From NCBI GenBank assembly GCA_018433975.1, contig JAHDQE010000016.1, positions 1-64,000 of the forward strand: 64,000 bases of DNA, written 5' to 3'. Below the pieces are notes generated by a model. The model had not been told where the DNA came from, searched no databases, and saw only the letters and a list, made by a program, of their open reading frames with translations. Source of the DNA: Ornatilinea sp. GTDB lineage: Bacteria > Chloroflexota > Anaerolineae > Anaerolineales > Anaerolineaceae. This document shows, piece after piece, positions 25,573-35,203 of the stretch; position 1 is the first letter of the stretch, and each line of letters opens with the position of its first letter. The translations under genes were made by a program, and so were the position numbers.

Positions 25573-25601
25573 TTGAATTCGGGAACCTTGGGAAATATAA
25601 T
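25573..25601 (+). promoter_or_regulatory. promoter of the dispersed module, copy 5
   Basis: -35 TTGAAT (25573-25578), 17-nt spacer ending GGGAAA, -10 TATAAT (25596-25601). The preceding AGC and the spacer match the module, but the downstream leader is missing. It would transcribe the small ORF at 25630 and the GGDEF-EAL gene. Confidence 0.65.
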
Positions 25602-25629
25602 TTTTGTGGCAGGGATAAAAGGGGAAAAA

Positions 25630-25743
25630 ATGGAGTATTCGGAACGCACTCTGCCGGCTAAGGCAGTCAGATTAGAAATTTTAAAAGTAACACGCGACCT
25701 CGCACTGAAGCTCCATAGAAGCAATGGCCCGGTAGATCGTTGA
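25630..25743 (+). CDS. possible small ORF ahead of the GGDEF-EAL gene
   Basis: A 37-codon frame (MEYSERTLPAKAVRLEI then LKVTRDLALKLHRSN) begins after AAAAGGGG, 29 nt from the -10 box, and ends 28 nt before the next start. Lys/Arg/Leu content suggests a helix. It might be a leader peptide or nothing; there is no homology I can see. Confidence 0.3.
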   Translation: MEYSERTLPAKAVRLEILKVTRDLALKLHRSNGPVDR

Positions 25744-25771
25744 TCGATTTTTGACTTAAAGGCTAATACCT

Positions 25772-27775
25772 ATGAACAAGAATTTTTCTCGTACTCCTCC
25801 CTCTTCCTCAACCAATCCCTCCGGGCACATCCGGAGCAGCTTCTGGCGACGGTTAGTGGAGCCGGTCACGACTATTACCAACGCCAGTGAGCGGCGGCAG
25901 GCCAGTCTGGTGTCAACCATGCTGCTCCTTTTAACGCTAACCATGATCAGTGGCGTAGTTTACATGGGACTTTTTAACTCAAACACGATTGTCGCTTTCA
26001 TCCTGGCCGGCGCAGACATCGCCATGGGAATAGCTTATGCCTTGAGCCGCACCAAACATTATCCATCAGCCGCCCTCCTTTCCCTCGTTATTCTGGCCAT
26101 TATACCTATTTTGAATGTTGTGCTGGGAACTGATCACAGCTCGGAAGGTCTCCTTATCCTGCTTATTTGGAACACCCTGACCATTCTCCTCGGCAGCGCG
26201 ATAACCTCCACCCGCAATACACTCTTATTTGCTATCATCAATGTTCTAACCCTCCTGTTATTTCCCGTATTTATACCGGTTGTCACTTTCAAAAATCTCG
26301 CCTTGCCGCTGATCTTTAACGTCGTCATGTCCATCACTATTCTGGCTTTTACGCAGCACCGCAATCTGGTGGAAAGGGACCGATTGCTAGAAGTGTCACG
26401 GGTTAACGACCAATTGCAAGTTGAACTCACGGAACGCAAGCGCGCTGAACAGCAGTTGGCCCATACCGCTTTACACGACCCCCTGACGGATCTACCCAAC
26501 CGCTTATTGTTTATGGATCGCCTGCGCCATGTAATAGAGCACGCCAGGCGGCACAAAGGTTATATGTATGCCGTTCTCTTCCTCGATTTAGACCGCTTCA
26601 AAGTTGTGAATGACAGTCTGGGACATAATATCGGAGACCAGTTGCTGATCGAAAGCGCACGCCGTCTCACGGCTTGCCTGCGGAGTGAAGATACGGTCGC
26701 CCGTTTTGGAGGGGATGAGTTCGTTATTTTGCTTGAAGATATTCAAGATGCCTCAGATGCCATACAAATCGCAGAGCGCATCCAAAATGATCTGGCTTTG
26801 CCTTATGATTTAGGAAATCATAAGGTCGTTATCTTTGTAAGCACGGGGATTGTACTGGGTGAAGCCGGTTACGAACAACCGGACGATGTCTTGCGCGATG
26901 CCGACATTGCCATGTACCGCGCCAAAGGGCAGGGCCTGGGACGCTATAAGATTTTTGATTCAGCCATGCTGGACCGTGTCATGTCACGCATGGAACTGGA
27001 AAACAACCTGCAGAAGGCTTTAGAACACCAGGAGTTTATTGTTCATTACCAACCCATTCTGGATGTGAGAACCAATCGAATTGCCGGATTCGAGGCATTG
27101 GTGCGCTGGCAGCATCCCATCAAGGGTCTCATTCCGCCAGCCGAGTTCATCCCAACGGCTGAAGAGACCGGACTCATTGTCCCGATTGGTTATTGGGTTC
27201 TGGACGAAGCATGTCGCCAGATTGGTATCTGGCAGGCGCAATTTCCTGCAGATCCGCCATTAACAATTAATGTCAATTTATCCACCAGGCAATATACCCA
27301 ACCGGACTTGATCCCAAGGATTACGGATATACTGCAAAAAAACAAGTTGGATGCAGGTAGTTTGAAATTGGAACTGACGGAAAGTTTGGTCATAGAAGAT
27401 TCTGAATCTACCTCGCTCACGCTTTCAAAATTACGTGGATTGGGTATACAGGTGCAAATCGACGACTTTGGCACAGGGTACTCCTCACTGAGTTACCTGC
27501 ACACGCTGCCTATCGACACGCTCAAAGTGGATCGCAGTTTTATCAGCCGCCTGGGGACAAACACAAACAGTTCAGAGATCGTCCGTACCATCTTAACCCT
27601 GGCACACAACCTGGGAATGAAAGTCATTGCAGAAGGTGTAGAAACAGATGAACAGTTATCCAGACTAAAGGCCATGGATTGCGAGTATATACAGGGTTTT
27701 CTCTTTGCCAAACCGGTTGACAACCAGGAGGCAGGTGCCTTACTGGAAAAATCTTTTACCGGAACGGACGACTGA
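25772..27775 (+). CDS. membrane GGDEF-EAL cyclic-di-GMP protein
   Basis: A 667-residue protein. Residues about 45-205 hold six or so membrane helices (VSTMLLLLTLTMISGVVYMG and on), then a short coiled coil (VNDQLQVELTERKRAEQQL). The GGDEF domain (about 230-395) has HDPLTDLPNRLLF, FLDLDRFKVVNDSLGH and an intact RFGGDEF active site. The EAL domain (about 415-660) has GFEALVRWQHP, NVNLSTRQ, LELTES, DDFGTGYSSLSYL and EGVETDEQL, all catalytic residues being present. It can thus potentially make and degrade cyclic di-GMP. A convergent GGDEF gene follows. Confidence 0.9.
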   Translation: MNKNFSRTPPSSSTNPSGHIRSSFWRRLVEPVTTITNASERRQASLVSTMLLLLTLTMISGVVYMGLFNSNTIVAFILAGADIAMGIAYALSRTKHYPSAALLSLVILAIIPILNVVLGTDHSSEGLLILLIWNTLTILLGSAITSTRNTLLFAIINVLTLLLFPVFIPVVTFKNLALPLIFNVVMSITILAFTQHRNLVERDRLLEVSRVNDQLQVELTERKRAEQQLAHTALHDPLTDLPNRLLFMDRLRHVIEHARRHKGYMYAVLFLDLDRFKVVNDSLGHNIGDQLLIESARRLTACLRSEDTVARFGGDEFVILLEDIQDASDAIQIAERIQNDLALPYDLGNHKVVIFVSTGIVLGEAGYEQPDDVLRDADIAMYRAKGQGLGRYKIFDSAMLDRVMSRMELENNLQKALEHQEFIVHYQPILDVRTNRIAGFEALVRWQHPIKGLIPPAEFIPTAEETGLIVPIGYWVLDEACRQIGIWQAQFPADPPLTINVNLSTRQYTQPDLIPRITDILQKNKLDAGSLKLELTESLVIEDSESTSLTLSKLRGLGIQVQIDDFGTGYSSLSYLHTLPIDTLKVDRSFISRLGTNTNSSEIVRTILTLAHNLGMKVIAEGVETDEQLSRLKAMDCEYIQGFLFAKPVDNQEAGALLEKSFTGTDD

Positions 27776-27879
27776 AAGTCTGAAATTTCGACCTGAGTCC
27801 TCAAGATCGGTCACGAGATCCTACCTCCAGCAAACGCTGTTCTATGGCAGAAGAGTGATGGTATTGAATCCATCTAAAA

Positions 27880-27948
27880 AAACCGCATCGTTGTCATTTG
27901 AACTGCACCCCAAAAGGTGAACACAACCAACAGAAAGGGGTGCGGTTT
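27880..27948. terminator. possible bidirectional terminator between convergent genes
   Basis: AAACCGCA (27880-27887) pairs with TGCGGTTT (27941-27948), and the alternative GCACCCC (27905-27911) pairs with GGGGTGC (27937-27943). An A-run on the left and ATTTTT on the right flank the stem, as expected between two convergent genes. Confidence 0.45.
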
Positions 27949-27989
27949 AGATTTTTACAAATCAGATTAGAAAGGGTTTTCCCAATCCC

Positions 27990-28883
27990 TTAATCGTATT
28001 CAAACAACCTATAAGTATTCGTTTGTTTCTTCGCCTGGTACATGGCGTGATCGGCACATTTGAGCAGCAAGGCTCCATTTCCACCGTGGCGTGGATAAAC
28101 GCTGATACCAATTGAAACAGTGGACCCAATTGCAGACAAGTGCCCAAAGCTCGTGATAATCCTTTCGGCAACAGTACGAACTTCTTCTTCATCCCGGATT
28201 ACTTCCATCAGAATCGCGAATTCATCACCGCCCAGGCGGGCAACGGTATCTGAATCGCGGACAATGTCTTTCAAATGAGCGGAGACCTGTTTCAGGAATT
28301 CATCACCGGCATCATGCCCGTTCTGATCATTAATTCTTTTAAAATGGTCCAGATCTAAATAGAGAATCGCAAACGAAGTCTGGTATCTTTTAGTCCGTTG
28401 AATGGTTTGCTCCAGTCGGTCGAAGAACAGATAACGGTTGGGTAAAGAGGTCAGCAGATCATGCGTCGCAATATATTGCAAATCTCTTTCTCTCTTCTTT
28501 AAATCGTTTATTTCACGCGAAATTCCCAGCATGCCGATAATTTTTCCCGCAGAATTACGTAATGGAAATTTGGTGGTGGAGGTCCAATTCGTTTCCCCGT
28601 TCTCATTTCGGTTTTCTTCCACCAGACCAATGATCGGCAAACCGCTTTCCATCACCTGTAAATCATCTATACGAGTCTTCTTCCCAAATTCCTCGCCGAA
28701 TAATTCTATGTCGGTTTTGCCAATTAATTGAGAAGGATCGCTGAATCCCAGCGATAAAGCCATCCTTCGGCTGACTCGTACCAGCCGGCATTGACGATCT
28801 TTAAAATAGATACTGTCTGCCATATTATCCATCAGGGCAGAAAATAAATCATATTCATCGAGATCAAATACATTTTCATCCAT
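27990..28883 (-). CDS. PAS-GGDEF diguanylate cyclase
   Basis: A 297-residue soluble protein. The PAS domain (residues about 15-130) includes LMDNMADSIYFKDRQCRLV and ends GKIIGMLGISREINDLKKRE. The GGDEF domain follows with HDLLTSLPNRYLFFDRL, LYLDLDHFKRINDQNGHDAGD and an intact RLGGDEFAIL. It likely makes cyclic di-GMP in response to a ligand sensed by PAS. It is one of three minus-strand genes in the accessory stretch and is convergent with the GGDEF-EAL gene. The ribosome site is weak (AAGTGA). Confidence 0.88.
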   Translation of the reverse strand: MDENVFDLDEYDLFSALMDNMADSIYFKDRQCRLVRVSRRMALSLGFSDPSQLIGKTDIELFGEEFGKKTRIDDLQVMESGLPIIGLVEENRNENGETNWTSTTKFPLRNSAGKIIGMLGISREINDLKKRERDLQYIATHDLLTSLPNRYLFFDRLEQTIQRTKRYQTSFAILYLDLDHFKRINDQNGHDAGDEFLKQVSAHLKDIVRDSDTVARLGGDEFAILMEVIRDEEEVRTVAERIITSFGHLSAIGSTVSIGISVYPRHGGNGALLLKCADHAMYQAKKQTNTYRLFEYD

Positions 28884-28945
28884 AATTGATCACTTTTTAT
28901 AGCATTAGTATAGCATCTATTTTATAGTACGTAATAATGGTAGAG

Positions 28946-28982
28946 ACCCGGCCCAATAAGAGTAAATCTCATCGGGCCGGGT
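28946..28982. repeat. 9-bp GC-rich inverted repeat
   Basis: ACCCGGCCC (28946-28954) and GGGCCGGGT (28974-28982) with a 19-nt loop, in the divergent intergenic region upstream of the GGDEF gene. No T-tract follows, so it may be an operator or a dispersed palindrome. The remaining 28884-29149 holds no gene. Confidence 0.6.
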
Positions 28983-29149
28983 TAGTACTTCGAGACTTCC
29001 TTGTAGAGTTTCTTTCTTGAAAATGCATTTCAAAATAGTGTACGCCTGAAATAGAAGCTGAGCGCACTGCCGTGAAAGCCAGGTCCAATAGGGGGCACTC
29101 CCTGAATGGTCTTATGGAACATCCACGATAATTTATTTCACGCAGCATC

Positions 29150-29317
29150 TTGAACCCAAACATCCAACTCCATATAATATACATGGATATGGATTGATTT
29201 ATCGGTAGATGGCAAGCGCCGTGCTTGCCATTTCGTTTCTTCATTTGAGATCCCCTGGATAAACCCCTTCCCCAGATGTCATATACAGAAGCAGCACAGG
29301 TGATCCAATTATTAGGC
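29150..29317 (+). promoter_or_regulatory. promoter-leader module, copy 6
   Basis: -35 TTGAAC (29150-29155), 17-nt spacer, -10 TATAAT (29173-29178). The leader hairpin is perfect here: ATGGCAAGC (29209-29217)/GCTTGCCAT (29223-29231), followed by TTCGTTTCTTC. The tail ends GTGATCCAATTATTAGGC (29300-29317), 21 nt from the start codon. Confidence 0.85.
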
Positions 29318-29338
29318 AGCAAAAGTTCCGGTGAAAAA

Positions 29339-30007
29339 ATGCAACCGATGTCAAACAATAAAAGGCCTGGGTGGTTTATCTATCCCGCATGGGTCGTATT
29401 GAGCACCATCAGCATTCCCCTTGCCTGGGTTGTCGCATGGGTGTTGATTTCTCAGACAAAAAAGATTGTGGGCGCCACGATACAGGTAGGAGGAACTACC
29501 CGAATCACCGAAGACTACCTGTTATCCTACTTTTTCTTACCAGCGTTGGGTCTTCTAATGGGTTTCTTGCAGTATCTTTTGCTTCGCCGCCACCTGCAGC
29601 GAATGGGCTGGTGGGTCGCTGTGACCACATTGGGATTGCTGTTAATCCTCCTGAGCGGGAAGTTCCTCTTCAGCCCCTTCTATGCCGCTTTCGGCTCAGC
29701 AATCTGGCTTAGAATCTTGACGACGGCGCTGATGGGCGGTTTTGTAGGATTGGTCCAGTGGCTAGTTCTGCGCCAGCGTGTAAATCACGCCGCCTGGTGG
29801 ATTTTGGCAAACCTGCTTGGCTGGGCAATAGTCGGCTGGGGAGCAGCAACCCTTTCTAACCAGATGGTGTTTTTCGCTGTAGGTACATTGATGGTGCCGG
29901 GGATCGTCACGAGCCTTACTTTGTGGCTGCTGCTGGACCGGCTGCCGCAGCACGATGACAGCCGGAAGAATCCCCTCCTCAACAAATCACTGGAAACAAC
30001 TCGCTGA
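29339..30007 (+). CDS. polytopic membrane protein of unknown function
   Basis: A 222-residue protein with about six membrane helices, beginning WFIYPAWVVLSTISIPLAWVV and including LPALGLLMGFLQYLLL and GGFVGLVQWLVLRQRV, a repeated 'G(F/L)xQxLxLRxxxxxxxxW' pattern. I chose the ATG at 29339 because the earlier in-frame ATG at 29276 lies inside the conserved tail of the promoter-leader module. No enzyme motif. It ends with a charged tail. Confidence 0.65.
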   Translation: MQPMSNNKRPGWFIYPAWVVLSTISIPLAWVVAWVLISQTKKIVGATIQVGGTTRITEDYLLSYFFLPALGLLMGFLQYLLLRRHLQRMGWWVAVTTLGLLLILLSGKFLFSPFYAAFGSAIWLRILTTALMGGFVGLVQWLVLRQRVNHAAWWILANLLGWAIVGWGAATLSNQMVFFAVGTLMVPGIVTSLTLWLLLDRLPQHDDSRKNPLLNKSLETTR

Positions 30008-30153
30008 TCCGGAACCGTTTTGAAGAGGCGCCCCTTTAAATGCTGCATCTTTAGTTGCCCGGAACGCTGTTTCATCCATAAAAATTATCCCTCAAAGGGG
30101 CAGTTCCGCCCCACAGGTTGTAATACAAACTGCAACATCATTAAGAAAAAGCG

Positions 30154-30501
30154 ATGAAACCAATCACAAAACAAGTTCTTTTCTGGACGCCCAGAATTTT
30201 TTGCATACTTTTCGCAATATTTTTGAGCGTGTTCGCTTTGGATGTCTTTAGTGAAGGGTATAGCTTTGGAGAAACAATTCTTGCCCTGTTGATCCACCTG
30301 GTTCCGACGTACCTTGTTATGATTACATTGGTCATCGCCAGGCGATGGGAATGGGTTGGGGCAGCTTTATTCATCGCTTTGGCATTGTTCTATATCCTCT
30401 CCAGCGGAGGCCAGAGTTGGCTCATTTCCGGGCCATTGTTTTTGTTAAGTGTTCTTTTTCTGTTCAACTGGATATACAGAGCGCAGTTGAAAACGCAATA
30501 A
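30154..30501 (+). CDS. small membrane protein of unknown function
   Basis: A 115-residue protein with four membrane helices (about residues 8-30, 39-60, 66-85, 88-110), starting PRIFCILFAIFLSVFALDVF and ending WIYRAQLKTQ. The layout resembles DUF7670-type membrane proteins. It sits 146 nt after the previous gene with only a weak ribosome site. Confidence 0.6.
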   Translation: MKPITKQVLFWTPRIFCILFAIFLSVFALDVFSEGYSFGETILALLIHLVPTYLVMITLVIARRWEWVGAALFIALALFYILSSGGQSWLISGPLFLLSVLFLFNWIYRAQLKTQ

Positions 30502-30564
30502 GTGCCGCCTGGTAACCGGTACATTTTTCTGTAATCCCCATGTCTGGTCATAGGAGGGATTCCC

Positions 30565-31065
30565 GTGAACACGAAACTCAAAAGGTCTGTCATACCGCTG
30601 GTATTGGCACTCACCGTGGCGCTAATCCTGGATTGCGTTGTCGGTTGGCAGTTGTTTACAATTGCCGCGAAAAACTATACAATCACTTCGCTGAACTGGG
30701 CGCGCAGTCAGGGCGTGTTTGACACCCCTCAAGAAGGGGTAATTTCCCGTGCAAACCGGGAATACTGCGGGCTCGAAAATGTAGAGATCGAGCAGGCTGC
30801 CACCAATTCATTTGACGGCTCCGACCCGCACATCTGGTATGTCGTTTTCACAGTTTACGCTCAGAACCACATTCCCTGTGACCCCGAGAACCCCGGCCCC
30901 GCACTGCACCACCAGACCTATGAAAGTGGTGGAAGCTTCTACCTCAATACACTGGAGGGATGGGTGTGGATGCCCGAAGGCCGGTTTCCGGAGTTCATTG
31001 GATACTGGATGAAGAAGCTCAACCTGGCCGGGCCGGGTGATTCCACCCACGTGCCACGCAATTAG
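30565..31065 (+). CDS. secreted or membrane-anchored protein of unknown function
   Basis: A 166-residue protein with GTG start and a strong TAGGAGGG site. Residues 8-28 form a membrane helix or signal (SVIPLVLALTVALILDCVVG). The outer domain has several Cys (YCGLE and HIPCDPE) that might pair. No family recognised. The end, WMPEGRFPEFIGYWMKKL, suggests a compact domain. It is 63 nt after the previous membrane protein and may share its transcript. Confidence 0.6.
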   Translation: MNTKLKRSVIPLVLALTVALILDCVVGWQLFTIAAKNYTITSLNWARSQGVFDTPQEGVISRANREYCGLENVEIEQAATNSFDGSDPHIWYVVFTVYAQNHIPCDPENPGPALHHQTYESGGSFYLNTLEGWVWMPEGRFPEFIGYWMKKLNLAGPGDSTHVPRN

Positions 31066-31251
31066 ACCGGCCGGTTGTTTTACCCGGTCTTTCCACCCTG
31101 TTTCCAGACCTACTCGCAGACTCTTTTCCTCTTCAAACTTCCCGGCTGCTCACGCCGTTTTGTTCCCCTTACAGAGATATCTCCATGGTTCGTCGGTGCC
31201 AATGTACGCGCCCGGCTGTTGGATGGACGCGACCAAATTGTTTTCAATAAC

Positions 31252-31400
31252 TTGTATTTGAAACCTCAAGAGAATATACTGTAAGTACTTATTGACGGGG
31301 TTATTTATTGATAAACCGGAACAATCTATTCCTTCATTTTTGAACAATCTATTAATACGCTTCACCGATTTGTTACGCAGCATGGGGAGTTATTCATCGT
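31252..31400 (+). promoter_or_regulatory. promoter-leader module, copy 7
   Basis: -35 TTGTAT (31252-31257), 17-nt spacer, -10 TATACT (31275-31280), then GTAAGTACTTATTGACGGGGTTATTTATTGAT. The hairpin is degraded; TTCACCGATTTGTTACGCAGC corresponds to the conserved tail. Confidence 0.8.
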
Positions 31401-31426
31401 TGACAGGGGTAGGGAAGGTCATCTTC

Positions 31427-34400
31427 ATGAAGTTAAAAGTCCGCTTCTTTATTCTGTGGTTTTTAATCACAACAATGCTCTCGGCTTGCCTGCCCGCAGC
31501 GACCTCTTCCAGCACAACCACTGCCCAAAGCCCTACCCCACCGCCTCAAGCATCTTCAACACACACCGCTGTTTCGTCGCCAACCTTACTACCAACACCA
31601 ACACCTGTTCTTACCCCCACAGCCATACCCACGCCAACCTCATTCTTCCCGCAAGCAAGTAATAGTTATCCCATTGGTCTTTCCCTCCGCCCCCGAACGG
31701 GTACCTGGCTGCAGGTATTGGGAGCGCCGGATGATATGGCCGGGACTTCTGTGGTTTCCCTGGAAAATTCCAATTATGTCGTAGCAGCCGGTTTCACCCC
31801 GGGCCTGCCGGATGATTTTGGTCTGCTCCGGTTCGACCCGGATGGACAGGTGCAGGCGCAGCGTTACACAAGCGACCGGGAACATACCAGTGGTCTGGCT
31901 GCCCAATTATCAGGCAATTCTCTCTGGGTAAAAGCCATCGCTCTGGAAAGCGGTAAACTCGGCCTGGTCTTTGATGATGTTTGGCTTCCGGAGGTTGGAA
32001 CGGACGATACACTGGCGGGGTGGCAGGTTTCCCCCGGCAGCAATCATCCGGCCGGGTGGATGTTGACCGATCTCGTGAAAGCGGAAGATGGCTTCTTCCT
32101 GCGGGCCGTTGTTTCAGGTCCACCGGCTCATTTGGCGATCTTGAAGGTCAGGCCCAATGGAACCGTGGACTGGGCTGCCGAATACCCAACCATACGGGTG
32201 GAACAGAAGGGCAAGATGTTCCTGACCTCCGAGGGTCAGTTGCTCACCGGTGGCTACATACGAACCGAGGACGATGAAAAGGCTGTTGTGCTCTGGGTGA
32301 ACCAGGATGGGAGCCTGTTCCGTTCCGTTACGGTAAAAATGGAGCCTTACAAACTCTTTTCCGATGCCCAATTAGCAAAAAGTTCCGGATATCAGGACCT
32401 GGCCCTGCTTCCGGATGGAGACATCATTCTGGTGCAGGATTTCGGTATTTGCGCGAGAAGCTGCCCGGGGAGCGGGACCCTGATCACCCGCCTTACGCCC
32501 AATGGCGAGCACATCTGGACGGTTGGACTGCATGCCCTCGGGCATATTGGGGGAACAACCTTTGTGCGTGAGATCCGTCAGGAAGGAGATCAATTGATCC
32601 TGGTGGGCGGCAGCACTGCTTTTAACCCACCGGGGGATTACTCCAGAAATCAGCATATCGACATTCTGATGGCCAAATTAGATCGTAACGGCCAGCCGGT
32701 CTGGATCCGCTCACTGGGTCAGACCAAAATCTCAAGCAGTTCACGCGAATATAAAACCGACTATGCCAACGCCTTATTACCCATTGGAGATGGCCGCATG
32801 ATCGTTACCGGCACAAGCGATTCGTTCGGCAGCGACCAGAATTTTGACGGCGCTCCGTATATCCAGCATTATGACCTCGTGCTGGGCATGGTTGGGTTGG
32901 ACAATGGCGGCATTCAGGGCGCCAGCGGCCTGATGTGGACGCCCGATCTGAACGACGAGTATGACGTCTGGGCAGATCAAAAATCGGTCTCTCTGGGAAC
33001 CTGTAATGATTGCGATGTGCAGTATTTGGAAGGGATTTCCTTGGACCCGGTGATCTACACTGCTGAAAGCTTGGAACTCGTGAATCGGGACTTGAATAGC
33101 GGCTTACCCGATAACCTGAAAGGATTACAATTCTCCGTTCTGGACGATGGCCGCGGGTTGATCAGCAGCAGCACTTTCCTGACCGACCCCAACCAGGATA
33201 TTGACCATGATGGTCTTGACCAGACCTGGGAAAACGCCGCGTTGGAGCTGGTAAAACCTATCATCGAACTGGATGAAGAAGAGCTTTGGCTGGAAAACCG
33301 TGACCAGCACTATGTGGTGCTCTTTACACGGGTTTCCCCTTACCCATCTCCGGACCTTCCCACATATATTTTGTTCCAGTACGCGGTCACCTGGAGCTAT
33401 GATTATGGCGCTGAGGATGTGATTGAATCGCATCGCGGAGATGTGGAGCTGGTCATCCTGGCTTTCCGGGTACAAACGGAACGCTCTCTGCAGCTGGAGT
33501 GGGTCTATACCTCCGCACATGGCGGCGTCAATAACCATGCAGGAGCCTGGCATGTGGATGACCCGACCTGCAACCGGGCCTACATTGCCGACACAGGCTA
33601 CCTCTCGCTGGACACCCCTGAAACAGTAGGGACTGAATTGATGTGTGCTGAAATCACCTTCAAGAGGAATCGCGTTTGGCTTCTGGCCTCTGAAAACAAA
33701 CATGCGCTATATCCATCCAGAGACGTCTGCGAGAATCATGCCCACCTGGTTGCATGGACCGGGGGAGAGGTCTGGGGGGAGGATTGCGGAGGCGGCGGTG
33801 AATTTCTCTTCGACGCTTATAACATTGGAGAGCCATACCCTTATCTGATCGAAAACCTGGGCAACACCTCACTGTGGAGTGGATTGACCGAGAGTCAGGT
33901 CGAAGCCCTGCACAGTTTATTCCCCAATGAGAAGGTAACCGGCGGGAATGCCGAATATCCTACGAAGTTCTGCGGTGGGCTGCTGGCCCCTCCGGAGAAT
34001 TGCGCCGGTTCCACGATTGCCAGCAAGTTAAGCTTCCCACCCCCAGGCACGCTGGAAACCAGGCTTGGCCCAACCACCTATCGGGTGCGCATTCAAACCA
34101 AAGATGTCCTTCTCGCCGGCACGGATGCAGAAGTGAGCATCACGCTCTACGCGGAAGACGGCAGCCAGTTCAGCGAGGTTCTGGATGGATCTTTTGAAAG
34201 AAACTCGGTCGACATCTTCCATATTGGAAACCCCTCCAACTACCTTGGCGATATTGCAAAGATTGGTTTGAGGAGAAACGACGACGAATCCAATCCGGAT
34301 TATTACATTGATCTTTTAGGGTTCCAACAACTCGATCTCTCCGACTTAAATCCCACCGCAGACTGGAATGTGGGAAAAGTACAGGTAGAGGATACGGTCA

Positions 34401-34483
34401 CGGGGAACAGGTGGGTTTTCACCATCAATCAGGACCTGACCGATTCGAACTTGCATGAGTACCTGCCCGATTCAGAACCCTGA
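31427..34483 (+). CDS. large lipoprotein with beta-repeat region and C-terminal PLAT domain
   Basis: A 1018-residue lipoprotein. The ATG at 31427 follows GGGAAGG and gives lipobox LSAC; an upstream in-frame ATG at 31292 lies in the promoter-leader tail. Residues about 20-75 are a Ser/Thr/Pro linker (TPTPVLTPTAIPTPT), as in proteins displayed away from the membrane. Residues about 85-520 hold repeated strands with ALLPDGDIILVQDFG, GNGQPVWIRSL-like phrases, suggesting a beta propeller. Near 585, DPNQDIDHDGLDQTWE is a calcium-loop-like motif. The C-terminus (about 880-1010) is a PLAT/LH2 domain: YRVRIQTKDVLLAGTDAEVSI with HIGNPSNYLGDIAKIGLRR. Probably a surface binding protein. Confidence 0.7.
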   Translation: MKLKVRFFILWFLITTMLSACLPAATSSSTTTAQSPTPPPQASSTHTAVSSPTLLPTPTPVLTPTAIPTPTSFFPQASNSYPIGLSLRPRTGTWLQVLGAPDDMAGTSVVSLENSNYVVAAGFTPGLPDDFGLLRFDPDGQVQAQRYTSDREHTSGLAAQLSGNSLWVKAIALESGKLGLVFDDVWLPEVGTDDTLAGWQVSPGSNHPAGWMLTDLVKAEDGFFLRAVVSGPPAHLAILKVRPNGTVDWAAEYPTIRVEQKGKMFLTSEGQLLTGGYIRTEDDEKAVVLWVNQDGSLFRSVTVKMEPYKLFSDAQLAKSSGYQDLALLPDGDIILVQDFGICARSCPGSGTLITRLTPNGEHIWTVGLHALGHIGGTTFVREIRQEGDQLILVGGSTAFNPPGDYSRNQHIDILMAKLDRNGQPVWIRSLGQTKISSSSREYKTDYANALLPIGDGRMIVTGTSDSFGSDQNFDGAPYIQHYDLVLGMVGLDNGGIQGASGLMWTPDLNDEYDVWADQKSVSLGTCNDCDVQYLEGISLDPVIYTAESLELVNRDLNSGLPDNLKGLQFSVLDDGRGLISSSTFLTDPNQDIDHDGLDQTWENAALELVKPIIELDEEELWLENRDQHYVVLFTRVSPYPSPDLPTYILFQYAVTWSYDYGAEDVIESHRGDVELVILAFRVQTERSLQLEWVYTSAHGGVNNHAGAWHVDDPTCNRAYIADTGYLSLDTPETVGTELMCAEITFKRNRVWLLASENKHALYPSRDVCENHAHLVAWTGGEVWGEDCGGGGEFLFDAYNIGEPYPYLIENLGNTSLWSGLTESQVEALHSLFPNEKVTGGNAEYPTKFCGGLLAPPENCAGSTIASKLSFPPPGTLETRLGPTTYRVRIQTKDVLLAGTDAEVSITLYAEDGSQFSEVLDGSFERNSVDIFHIGNPSNYLGDIAKIGLRRNDDESNPDYYIDLLGFQQLDLSDLNPTADWNVGKVQVEDTVTGNRWVFTINQDLTDSNLHEYLPDSEP

Positions 34484-34570
34484 TCATAACTGGTCGATGA
34501 ATTAACTGCCGGCTCTGAAACGGTGAAAACAAAATGATATGAAGTTTAAATGGTTTGCCCGGAGGGGAAA

Positions 34571-34996
34571 ATGAACCTTCACATTCCAGAAGCTGCTATC
34601 TTCCTGCTGGTTGGTCTGGGAATCATCCTGATAATCCTTTGTGGAATTATTGCGTTGACGAACCGGATCGGTTTCCGTCTGGGGAAAGCAGACACGCCAA
34701 AATTAAAGGTCCAGTTTGCCATCGCGGTATTACAAATTTTGCTGGGTGTTGTGACCGTGTTTGTCGTCAAAGCAATCCAGGACGAACCTGCCATTGCCCT
34801 TGGAGCTGGTTTAGGAATGGTGCTTTTTTCCGGTCTATTTTTAACAAAATGGATCCTTAAATGCGGTTGGAAGCAATTGCTGCGTGTATGGGCTGTCGCA
34901 GCAGGTATACAACTGGTGCTTGTGCCGGTCTGTTCGTCGGTTATGCTGGTGGGCTTTATCATGCTGATCTACAAGCTTTACCCACCCCAATTTTAA
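34571..34996 (+). CDS. small four-helix membrane protein
   Basis: A 141-residue protein starting at 34571 after GGAGGGG; an earlier in-frame ATG at 34550 overlaps that site. Four hydrophobic helices are seen (IFLLVGLGIILIILCGIIAL; FAIAVLQILLGVVTVFVV; AIALGAGLGMVLFSGLFL; IQLVLVPVCSSVMLVGFIML). A helix-3 to helix-4 segment KWILKCGWKQLLRVW is basic. No family recognised. Confidence 0.65.
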   Translation: MNLHIPEAAIFLLVGLGIILIILCGIIALTNRIGFRLGKADTPKLKVQFAIAVLQILLGVVTVFVVKAIQDEPAIALGAGLGMVLFSGLFLTKWILKCGWKQLLRVWAVAAGIQLVLVPVCSSVMLVGFIMLIYKLYPPQF

Positions 34997-35173
34997 AGTA
35001 ATTGCAATCGCCAATGCTGCGCCATACAGGCGGGAGAAAAACCCAAACACACGGGGAATGAGTGTTTCGGAAAAAATCTAGAAAATATCTCATGCCGCGC
35101 TGCACGTCCTTTCCCCAAGGGCGGCAGCGCGGTGTCTTATGCCGGTAAACACGACTGAAGCTTTTCACATCGG

Positions 35174-35203
35174 TTTACAATTAAAATTACAGGACAATAT
35201 ACT
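35174..35203 (+). promoter_or_regulatory. promoter of the dispersed module, copy 8 (no clear gene)
   Basis: TTTACA (35174-35179), 18-nt spacer, TATACT (35198-35203), followed by GTGAATAAAGC. Within 160 nt a strong hairpin follows (35341), so any transcript would be short. Upstream 35100-35150 carries the GGGCGGCAGCGCGGTG arm of the module. Confidence 0.6.

Noticed and set aside
28946-28982. Terminator for the GGDEF gene
   Set aside because: It lies upstream of that gene's start and has no T-tract on either strand, so it is listed as an inverted repeat only.
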